This document shows, in pieces, positions 6,509-12,231 of a DNA stretch of 15,067 bases. The stretch's first letter is position 1. Each line of letters begins with the position of its first letter. The notes below the pieces were generated by a model that was given only the letters and a program-made list of their open reading frames with translations, searched no databases and had not been told where the DNA came from. Source of the stretch: Planctomycetia bacterium (GTDB lineage Bacteria; Planctomycetota; Planctomycetia; Pirellulales; UBA1268); contig RGVT01000028.1 of the NCBI GenBank assembly GCA_010027105.1, positions 1 through 15,067 of the forward strand. Direction: 5' to 3'. The position numbers were made by a program, and so were the translations under genes.

Positions 6509-7345
6509 ATGCCCCCCGGCGCCACGTTCGCCGTCGCCATGCCACCCGACCCGATCGACCCCGCCGTGCTCCGGACGCAGGGCGGCATCGCCACGTTCGA
6601 GCACCTCGCGGAGGCGGCCAGCACCATGGATCGGGCCCGGGACCTCGCGGCCGCCCCGGCGACGCCGCTCCCCGCGCTCGTCGTGGCCGATCGGCAGACG
6701 AGTGGCCGCGGCCGGCAGGGCGCCCGCTGGTGGCAGCCGGAGGGCAGCCTGGCGACGAGTCTCGTCCTCGACGCGGCCGCCTCCGGGGGCGCGGGTGGGA
6801 GCCCCGCCTGGTCGCTCGCCTGCGGCGTCGCGCTCGCCGAGGCCATCCATGCGCTCGAGCCCGCGCTCGCCCCCCGGGTCCGCTGGCCCAACGACGTCGA
6901 GGTGGCCGGCGCGAAGCTGGCCGGCATCATCGCGGAGACCGCGCCGCGGGGCCGCGTGATCTTCGGCGTGGGTGTGAACACGACCGGCAGCGCCGCCGCG
7001 GCTCCCGCGGGGCTCGGCCGACGCATCGCCACCGTGCCCGACCTCGTGGGGCGGCCGCTGCCGAGGCAGACGCTCCTGTGTGCGTTCGTGCCCCGGCTCC
7101 TCGACCTGCTCCTGGGCATGGCGGCCGACGACGGCCTGCTCCTGGCCCGCTACCGGCCGCTCTGCGCCCTTGCCGGCACGTTCGTCACCGTGCACCGCGG
7201 AGACGGCGCGCGCGTCAGCGGCCCCTGCCTCGGCATCGACCGCCGGGGCGCGCTCGTGATCGACACCGTCGCCGGGCGGCTGCATCTGGAGTCGGGGAGC
7301 CTCAGCGACCCGGCGGCCGCCTGGCGGGGGGGCGACGCCGGCTGA
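6509..7345 (+). CDS. birA: Biotin--[acetyl-CoA-carboxylase] ligase
   Basis: Activates biotin with ATP and attaches it to the biotin carboxyl carrier protein. Numbering from ATG 6509 (278 residues), the catalytic domain shows ASTMDRARDLA (38-47), the biotinyl-AMP loop DRQTSGRGRQGARWW (61-75), RVRWPNDVEVAGAKLAGIIAET (catalytic lysine near 136) and FGVGVNTTG (152-160), followed by a small SH3-like C-terminal domain (FVTVHRGDGARVSG onward). There is no N-terminal helix-turn-helix, so this is the monofunctional type without repressor activity. The start is uncertain: ATG 6509 or ATG 6539 (268 residues), neither with a clear Shine-Dalgarno. It diverges from the outer-membrane operon, and its last 44 bp overlap the end of the convergent methyltransferase gene. 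Confidence 0.92.
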   Translation: MPPGATFAVAMPPDPIDPAVLRTQGGIATFEHLAEAASTMDRARDLAAAPATPLPALVVADRQTSGRGRQGARWWQPEGSLATSLVLDAAASGGAGGSPAWSLACGVALAEAIHALEPALAPRVRWPNDVEVAGAKLAGIIAETAPRGRVIFGVGVNTTGSAAAAPAGLGRRIATVPDLVGRPLPRQTLLCAFVPRLLDLLLGMAADDGLLLARYRPLCALAGTFVTVHRGDGARVSGPCLGIDRRGALVIDTVAGRLHLESGSLSDPAAAWRGGDAG

Positions 7346-8405
7346 CGCCTGCCCGCCGCGCGCCTCCCCGCACGGCGCACACGCAGATCTCGCGGCCGGC
7401 GGTCGAGAGCTGCCTGGCCCGCGGCGCGTAGCCCCAGGCGGCGACCCGCGCGAGCCACCCGGGCAGTTCGGCCGCCCGCGACCAGGTCGGCAGCTTGAGC
7501 GTGGCGAGGATGCCGCGCGGTGGCCTGCCGCCGGCCGAGACCACGCGTTCGATCGCCTCGAGCGTGCTCTTCGGATCGATGTTCATGTCGGCCACGACCC
7601 AGTCGAAGCCGCGGAGGTCCCTGAGCTTCGCGTCGCGGGCCCTCATCCGCCACTGCTCAAACCGCGGATGGGTGGCGACGGGGTCGGCGACGACTGCCGG
7701 ATCGATCCCGACGACGACGAGGCCGGCCTCGAGCAGCCGCTGGCAGGCGCCGCCCGGCGCGGCGCCGAGTTCGACCGCGCGGCTGCCCGGCTCGAATGCG
7801 ACGTCGAACGCGGCGAGCGCCTCGTCGAGCTTGAGCCAGGCCCGCGACACTGTCCTTTCCGGCAGCCGGCCGGGATAGACGCCGCCCGGCCACCTGCCCG
7901 CCGGCGTGTCGGCCACGTGCCAGCCCGCCCACCACCGGTCGGGCGCGTCGACGACGCAGTCGAGGACGAGCCCGCCGGGCACGGTGCCACCGGCCGCCGC
8001 CGCCTCGAGCGCACGGCGGCGGTCGGGATCGAGCGCCGCGACGAGCGCCGCGCGGACGGCGGCCGGGTCGCCCTCCAGCCGTGGGTCACGGTTCCACACG
8101 TGGATGTCGTCCCACGCGGAGGGGCCGGCCAGGGCGTGGAGTTTCGCGACGCGGGCGGTCTCGTCGGCGTCGGCGACCTGGCCGAACGAACGGACCACGG
8201 TGCGGGCGAACACGAGCTCCTCGAGCGCGGCCGGTCCGGGCGGTCGTAGGCCGGCCGGCAGCCGGAATGTGACGACCCCCCGCCGCCAGGCCGCCCGGGC
8301 GAGATCCGGGAGCAGTTCCCGCTGCCGCGCGACGAGCGCCTCCTCGGCGCCCCCCTGGCAGGCGGCCAGCAGGAAGTCGCCATGGGAAGGGTGGGGGGAG
8401 GACAC
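7302..8405 (-). CDS. RlmM-like SAM-dependent rRNA 2'-O-methyltransferase
   Basis: A 367-residue protein with a C-terminal FtsJ-type Rossmann methyltransferase domain and a roughly 180-residue N-terminal domain, the layout of RlmM (23S rRNA Cm2498 methyltransferase). Motifs: SRAWLKLDEAL (187-197), the SAM-binding loop AVELGAAPGGA (210-220), VVGIDPA (231-237), FDWVVADMNIDPK (267-279), GILATLKLP (298-306) and GREICVCAV (337-345). The K-D-K-E tetrad of 2'-O-methyltransferases can be placed at Lys192, Asp273, Lys304 and Glu339. The Arg/Pro-rich last 20 residues extend past the domain and overlap birA. The start chosen is GTG 8405, just before the first conserved block HGDFLLAACQGG; upstream codons cross the terminator at 8482-8517, so a longer product is unlikely. 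The exact rRNA target is inference. Confidence 0.85.
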   Translation of the reverse strand: MSSPHPSHGDFLLAACQGGAEEALVARQRELLPDLARAAWRRGVVTFRLPAGLRPPGPAALEELVFARTVVRSFGQVADADETARVAKLHALAGPSAWDDIHVWNRDPRLEGDPAAVRAALVAALDPDRRRALEAAAAGGTVPGGLVLDCVVDAPDRWWAGWHVADTPAGRWPGGVYPGRLPERTVSRAWLKLDEALAAFDVAFEPGSRAVELGAAPGGACQRLLEAGLVVVGIDPAVVADPVATHPRFEQWRMRARDAKLRDLRGFDWVVADMNIDPKSTLEAIERVVSAGGRPPRGILATLKLPTWSRAAELPGWLARVAAWGYAPRARQLSTAGREICVCAVRGGARRAGVSRRRPPARRPPGR

Positions 8406-8473
8406 GGGCGTGGGGCGAGGAACTGGAAATAGGGCGAAGAACCGAAACCGGATCGTAGCCGACCCCCCGCCCC

Positions 8474-8517
8474 AAAAAATCAGGCCGGCCCGGGCGCCCA
8501 AGGGCCCGGGCCGGCCT
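8474..8517 (-). terminator. Strong intrinsic terminator of the lysine-rich mini-gene
   Basis: A perfect 14-bp GC-rich inverted repeat, AGGCCGGCCCGGGC (8482-8495) and GCCCGGGCCGGCCT (8504-8517), with an 8-nt loop. On the minus strand it is followed after two bases by six T residues (8474-8479), a textbook rho-independent terminator. The plus strand has only TTTCTC after the stem, so termination in that direction would be weaker. It lies 110 bp after the stop of the 20-codon gene at 8628-8690 and separates it from the methyltransferase gene. Confidence 0.85.
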
Positions 8518-8627
8518 TTCTCGTCTGAACAGTCGACGGTTATACGGTCGACGGCCCGGCCGGAAGTCCGCCTCCGCACCGTCCCTTGGGGAGACGGGGC
8601 GTCAGCGACGTCGGCGCGGGCGAAGGA

Positions 8628-8690
8628 CTAGCCGTGGCCCTTCTTCTTCTTGGCGGCCTTCTTGGCAGCCTTCTTCTTCTTCTTCGCCAT
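8628..8690 (-). CDS. Tiny lysine/alanine-rich basic protein (20 residues)
   Basis: The minus strand encodes MAKKKKKAAKKAAKKKKGHG, 20 residues, 12 of them lysine, ending at TAG 8628. Support for a real gene: an AAGGAG Shine-Dalgarno 8 nt before the ATG, a near-consensus -35 further upstream (8861-8866), and a strong terminator (8474-8517) downstream, making a complete monocistronic unit. The composition resembles the lysine/alanine tails of histone H1-like and other nucleic-acid-binding proteins and small K-rich hypothetical proteins I associate with planctomycetes. Function is unknown; nucleoid, RNA or ribosome binding would fit the charge. The other minus-strand frames here give Arg- or Glu-rich shadows without this ribosome binding site. 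Too short for standard gene callers, so probably unannotated. Confidence 0.6.
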   Translation of the reverse strand: MAKKKKKAAKKAAKKKKGHG

Positions 8691-8698
8691 GGATCTGG

Positions 8699-8704
8699 CT
8701 CCTT
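8699..8704 (-). promoter_or_regulatory. Shine-Dalgarno of the lysine-rich mini-gene
   Basis: The minus strand reads AAGGAG, a six-base match to the anti-SD, 8 nt before ATG 8690. It is the strongest ribosome binding site I noticed in the window and fixes both frame and start of the 20-codon gene. Confidence 0.7.
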
Positions 8705-8732
8705 GCCACGAGCGCCCTCACACACCACACGC

Positions 8733-8765
8733 CCGATCCCCCGGGCACTCTCTCGCGGGGATCGG
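8733..8765 (-). repeat. Stem-loop in the mini-gene leader
   Basis: A perfect 9-bp inverted repeat, CCGATCCCC (8733-8741) and GGGGATCGG (8757-8765), with a 15-nt loop. It would fold in the leader between the candidate promoter (8838-8866) and the AAGGAG site. No known riboswitch or RNA-family core was recognised. Confidence 0.45.
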
Positions 8766-8837
8766 ACGACGTTTGGAAGCCGGTTTCGCGACCTGCGCCG
8801 AGGCATTTCACCTGCTGTCGCAGCATCACTGGCAGTG

Positions 8838-8866
8838 TTTTGAGTGATTCGTTCGGAACCTGTCAA
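8838..8866 (-). promoter_or_regulatory. Candidate promoter for the lysine-rich mini-gene
   Basis: The minus strand has a perfect TTGACA -35 (8861-8866), a 17-bp spacer and TCAAAA (8838-8843), a poor -10. Transcription would start near 8831, giving a leader of about 140 nt before ATG 8690. The exact -10 is doubtful. Confidence 0.4.
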
Positions 8867-8874
8867 GAGAAATC

Positions 8875-8888
8875 CGGAAAATTTTCCG
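8875..8888. repeat. AT-centred 14-bp palindrome between transcription units
   Basis: CGGAAAATTTTCCG is a perfect palindrome, followed on the plus strand by ATTTTTTT, so the minus strand shows an A-run, dyad, then GGATTTCT. It lies about 90 bp after the inositol-3-phosphate synthase stop and just upstream of the TTGACA box. It may be a weak terminator, a UP-element or an operator. The rest of 8691-8980 holds only the promoter, leader stem-loop and ribosome binding site listed separately. Confidence 0.45.
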
Positions 8889-8980
8889 ATTTTTTTGTTC
8901 GACCTGCGGTGGGTTCACCCGTCGTTCGCGCGCGTGCCGTGCCGATCGCGACGTCGACGGGATGCCGCCGCCCTCGTCGA

Positions 8981-10173
8981 TCAACGCTCGGCGAGCGAAC
9001 GCGCCCAGCGGTCGAGGGAGACGAATTGCTTGGAAAAATCCTGCTCCGTGACGTCGAGCGGGCTCTTGAAGAAGCAGGCCAGCCATGCGAGCACCCCGCG
9101 CTCGCCGGCCCGGTGGGCCCGCTCCACCAGCCGCACCAGGTCGATCACCAGCGGGGCCGCCAGGATCGAGTCGCAGCCCTGCCAGGTGAACTGGAGCGTC
9201 ATCGGCGTCCCGAGGAAGCCCCGGAAGTGGACGTGGTCCCACGCCGTCTTCCAATCGCCCATGCTCCTGATGTACTCGATCGACACGTGGGTCTGCGGCG
9301 GGTAGCCGAGGATCGCCGCGAGCAGGTGGTCCTTGCTCCGCACCTTCGACTGCTTGTTGCGCGGGTCGTCGAGCACCCGGCCGTCCATGTTGCCGAAGAT
9401 GTTGTGCCCCACCCAGCTCATCACGTCGAGGTTCCGGGCCGCGAACATCGGGGCGAGCACGCTCTTGATGAGCGTCTCGCCGGTCTTGCCGTCGCAGCCG
9501 GCGTGGGCCGTACCGCGGTCCTCCGCCAGCCGCCGCAGGGCCGTCGGCGAGGCCCCCGTGGACGGGGTGAAATTCACGTACGACGCGCCGGCCTCGATGG
9601 CCGCCAGGGCGTAGAGGCTGCTCGCCGGCAGCGGGCAGGCGCCGGGATCGGCGAGGAGGGGCTCGAGTTCCGCGAAGTCGGCGGGAAGAGGCCGGGTGGC
9701 GGGCGGCTCCGTCGAGGCCAGGTTCACGACCACGACGTGCCGCAGATCGTGGTCGCGGGCGAACGCCTCGATGTCGCTGCGCACGCGGTCGACGGCGGCG
9801 CGGGGCGTTTCCACGACGGCCGCCACCGCCGGGTCGGCCAGCCCGCGGATCGTGTCGCCGGCGGCCACCACCGTGCCCGGTCGCAGCCGGGCCTCGGCCG
9901 CGGTGAAGAACGGCTCTGCGTCCGCGATCAGGGCCGGGTCGATCGCGCGGCTCTCCGACCACATGCGGCGGGCCTCGTCGGCGAGCCGGCCGGGCCGGAT
10001 GCGACGATCCCGGCACAGGGCACGAGGTCGAGCCGCGTGAACGGCTCGAGCGCGGTCACGAGCCCCGTCGATCCGGTCGCCCCGCGCCCGAGCGCCGCCA
10101 GCCCCGTCATCACGGTCGTCGCCACGCCCCCCTTCAAGCCGATGATCCACAGACCGACCGACGCACCGGGCAT
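8981..10173 (-). pseudogene. Inositol-3-phosphate synthase, frameshifted
   Basis: Intact homologues convert glucose-6-phosphate to 1D-myo-inositol 3-phosphate (NAD-dependent), feeding inositol lipids or solutes. The N-terminus lies in one frame from ATG 10173: VGLWIIGLKGGVATTVMTGL (NAD-binding Gly-rich loop) to LDLVPCAGIV near 10003. The remainder is in another frame from about 10000 (IRPGRLADEARRMW) to the stop at 8981, with NLASTEPP, DGKTGETLIKSVLAPMF, SWVGHNIFGNMDGRVLDDP and GTPMTLQFTWQGCDS, all well conserved. At the junction the family normally has a short VGGHD-like stretch; here only two bases remain, consistent with loss of about 13 bp. Everything else looks under selection, so this is either a very recent mutation or a sequence error. 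If ATG 9964 were used, the product would lack the NAD loop. Divergent from aspartate aminotransferase. Confidence 0.8.
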
Positions 10174-10217
10174 GCGGGGTGACTTTCGCGGGGGCTGGCG
10201 CACGCGGGGGGCCGCGG

Positions 10218-10246
10218 CTGGGAATCGAACACCACGGTGGTATCAT
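10218..10246 (+). promoter_or_regulatory. Candidate promoter of the aminotransferase operon
   Basis: TATCAT at 10241-10246 (one mismatch to the -10 consensus) with CTGGGA 17 bp upstream (three of six -35 bases). It overlaps the short palindrome CCACGGTGG (10232-10240). It lies in the 140-bp divergent gap between inositol-3-phosphate synthase and the aminotransferase; the leader would be about 60 nt. Confidence 0.3.
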
Positions 10247-10313
10247 TCTGGCCGCGGCGCGGATCGCCCCGCAACTTTCGATTCCGCCGGGAAGCGACAC
10301 GCACGCACGAGGC

Positions 10314-11513
10314 ATGGCGACAGCGAACAGTCTGCGGCTGGCACGGCGGATGGCGGCCCTCGAGCCCTCGGCCACGCTCGCCATGGCCGCCCGCGCACAG
10401 GCCCTCGCGGCCGCCGGCGTCGACGTGATCGACCTCTCGGTGGGGGAGCCCGATTTCCCGACGCCACCCCACATCTGCGCCGCGGCCGAGGCCGCGATCC
10501 GCGCCGGCAAGACGAAATACACGCCGGCGGCCGGGATTCCCGACCTCCGCGGGGCCGTGGCGGCCGACTACGCGCGGCGGTCGGGCCTGGCGGTGACCCC
10601 GGCGCAGGTGGTCGTCTCCAACGGCGCCAAGCACGCGCTCCACAACGCCTTCATGGCGCTCCTCGACGAGGGGGACGAAGTGGTGGTGCCGGCGCCCTAC
10701 TGGGTGAGCTACGCGGAACTCGTCAAGCTCTCGGGCGCGAAGCCCGTCCTGCTCGAGACCCGGATCGAGGACGACTTCAAGCTGCGGAGAGAGGCCCTGC
10801 GGGCGGCGATCACGCCGCGCACCCGGATGCTGCTCTTGTGCTCGCCGAGCAACCCCACGGGCGTCGTCTACACGCCGGAGGAGCTCGGGAGCCTCGCCGA
10901 CGTCGCCCTGGAGGCGAACCTGGCCGTGATCGCCGACGAGATCTACGACCAGCTGGTGTTCGACGGACGGCGGTCGCCTTCGTTCCCCACGCTCCGGCCC
11001 GGCCTGGCCGACCGCACCGTCGTCGTGGCCGGCGTGAGCAAGACGTATTCCATGACCGGCTGGCGGATCGGGTGGACGATCTGCCCCGAGCCGCTCGCCA
11101 GGGCGATCGGCAACCTCCAGAGCCAGGAGACGAGCAACCCCTGCAGCGTGAGCCAGCATGCGGCGCTCGCCGCGCTCACCGGCCCGCAGGAGTGCGTGGC
11201 CGAGATGTGCCGCGCGTTCCAGCGGCGGCGCGACCTCGTCGCGGGCCGGCTCGCGGCCCTGCCGGGCGTGCGGCTGCCCGAGATCGGCGGCGCGTTCTAC
11301 GCATTCTTCGAGATCCGATCGGCACTCGCCCGGGGCACGGGCGGCATCACGACGAGCGCGGCGTGGTGCGAGGCGCTGCTCGAGCGGGAGCACGTGGCCC
11401 TCGTGGCCGGCAGCGCGTTCGGCGCCGAGGGGCACGTGCGGATGTCGTTCGCGGCGTCCGCGGAGAAGCTCGCGGCCGGCCTCGACCGGATCGCCCGGTT
11501 CCTCGGAGCCTGA
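10314..11513 (+). CDS. Aspartate aminotransferase (class I/II, PLP-dependent)
   Basis: Transfers the amino group between aspartate and 2-oxoglutarate (EC 2.6.1.1), possibly also acting on prephenate as some subgroup Ib enzymes do; cytoplasmic PLP fold-type I. 399 residues, full length. Landmarks: LSVGEPDFPTPPH (41-53), KYTPAAGIPDLRGAVA (68-83), PAPYWVSY (127-133, Trp130 stacks on PLP), SPSNPTGVVY (178-186, Asn180), ADEIYDQL (207-214, Asp208 and Tyr211), VSKTYSMTGWRIGW (241-254, Schiff-base Lys243) and HVRMSFA (374-380, Arg376 binding the alpha-carboxylate). The ATG at 10314 has GAGG about 5 nt upstream; the frame is open back to 10179 but would run into the divergent gene. First gene of a three-gene run; mobA starts 7 bp after its stop. 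Confidence 0.93.
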   Translation: MATANSLRLARRMAALEPSATLAMAARAQALAAAGVDVIDLSVGEPDFPTPPHICAAAEAAIRAGKTKYTPAAGIPDLRGAVAADYARRSGLAVTPAQVVVSNGAKHALHNAFMALLDEGDEVVVPAPYWVSYAELVKLSGAKPVLLETRIEDDFKLRREALRAAITPRTRMLLLCSPSNPTGVVYTPEELGSLADVALEANLAVIADEIYDQLVFDGRRSPSFPTLRPGLADRTVVVAGVSKTYSMTGWRIGWTICPEPLARAIGNLQSQETSNPCSVSQHAALAALTGPQECVAEMCRAFQRRRDLVAGRLAALPGVRLPEIGGAFYAFFEIRSALARGTGGITTSAAWCEALLEREHVALVAGSAFGAEGHVRMSFAASAEKLAAGLDRIARFLGA

Positions 11514-11520
11514 GGCCGTC

Positions 11521-12231
11521 GTGAGCGGCCCCGCGTGCCCCGCCGCGATCGGCATCGTGCTCGCCGGGGGCGCGGCGCGGCGAATGCAGCCGCCGCCCCG
11601 GCAGGAGCCGCTTCCGCCGACGCGCAAGGAGTGGCTCGTGCTCGGCGGCCGCACGTGCCTGGCCCGGGTCGTCGACGCCGTGGCGGCCGTCGCCGGCCGC
11701 ACGCTCGTCGTGGCGGCGCCGCTCCGCCCGCTGCCGCCGCTCGGGCCCGCGGTCGAGGTGGTGCACGATTCAGAGCCCGGCTCCGGGCCGCTCGCCGCGC
11801 TCCTCGACGGCCTGCGGGCGGCCGGGCCGCCGGCCGCCGCGCCGGTGTTCGTGGCGTCGTGCGACCTGCCGCTCCTCAGGCCGGACGTGGTGCGGCTGCT
11901 CGTCGACCGCGCGGCGGCCACGGGCGCGCTCTGGACGGTGCCGCTCTTCGCCGGGCATCCGCAGGTGCTCTGCTCGGTCCTGCGGCCCGCGCTGGCCGCG
12001 CCGATCGCGGCCTGGCTCGCCGCGGGGCGGCGCGACCCGCGCGGGCTCCTGGCGGAGATCGGGCGCGACGCCGCCGCGCGGGTCGACTTCGTGCCCGGGG
12101 CCGAGTTCGCCGCGGTCGATCCGGCGCTCGAGTCGTTCCGCGACGTCGACACGCCGGCCGACCTCGCCGCCCTCGAGCGGCAACTGACCTACGGCGACCG
12201 GGCGGGCGGGGCCTATACTCCGCCCCCATGA
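11521..12231 (+). CDS. mobA: MobA-like molybdenum cofactor guanylyltransferase
   Basis: MobA attaches GMP to molybdopterin to make the guanine dinucleotide cofactor of enzymes such as formate dehydrogenase and DMSO-reductase-type oxidoreductases. This 236-residue protein has the NTP-transferase start IVLAGGAARRM (12-22), a basic residue Lys36 at the usual 'K' position, EPGSGPLAALLDGL (85-98), the metal-binding VASCDLPLLRPDVV (111-124, Asp115) and the C-terminal FRDVDTPADLAAL (206-218). Between RM and K there is a Pro/Arg-rich insertion of about a dozen residues (23-35) where MobA normally has GxxK immediately. Start is GTG 11521, with GAGG 5 nt upstream overlapping the aminotransferase stop. 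Its stop overlaps the next start (ATGA at 12228). A related nucleotidyltransferase of different specificity is possible. Confidence 0.75.
   Translation: MSGPACPAAIGIVLAGGAARRMQPPPRQEPLPPTRKEWLVLGGRTCLARVVDAVAAVAGRTLVVAAPLRPLPPLGPAVEVVHDSEPGSGPLAALLDGLRAAGPPAAAPVFVASCDLPLLRPDVVRLLVDRAAATGALWTVPLFAGHPQVLCSVLRPALAAPIAAWLAAGRRDPRGLLAEIGRDAAARVDFVPGAEFAAVDPALESFRDVDTPADLAALERQLTYGDRAGGAYTPPP

Noticed and set aside
8540..8866. Arg-rich 108-codon and Glu-rich 75-codon minus-strand frames around the lysine-rich ORF
   Set aside because: They are alternate frames of the AAG repeat; neither start has a ribosome binding site comparable to the AAGGAG before the 20-codon ORF, and one extends through unrelated intergenic sequence.
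8840..11524. 894-codon plus-strand frame across the inositol-3-phosphate synthase and aminotransferase genes
   Set aside because: Antisense to one real gene and out of frame with another; Arg/Gly/His-rich with no recognisable domain.
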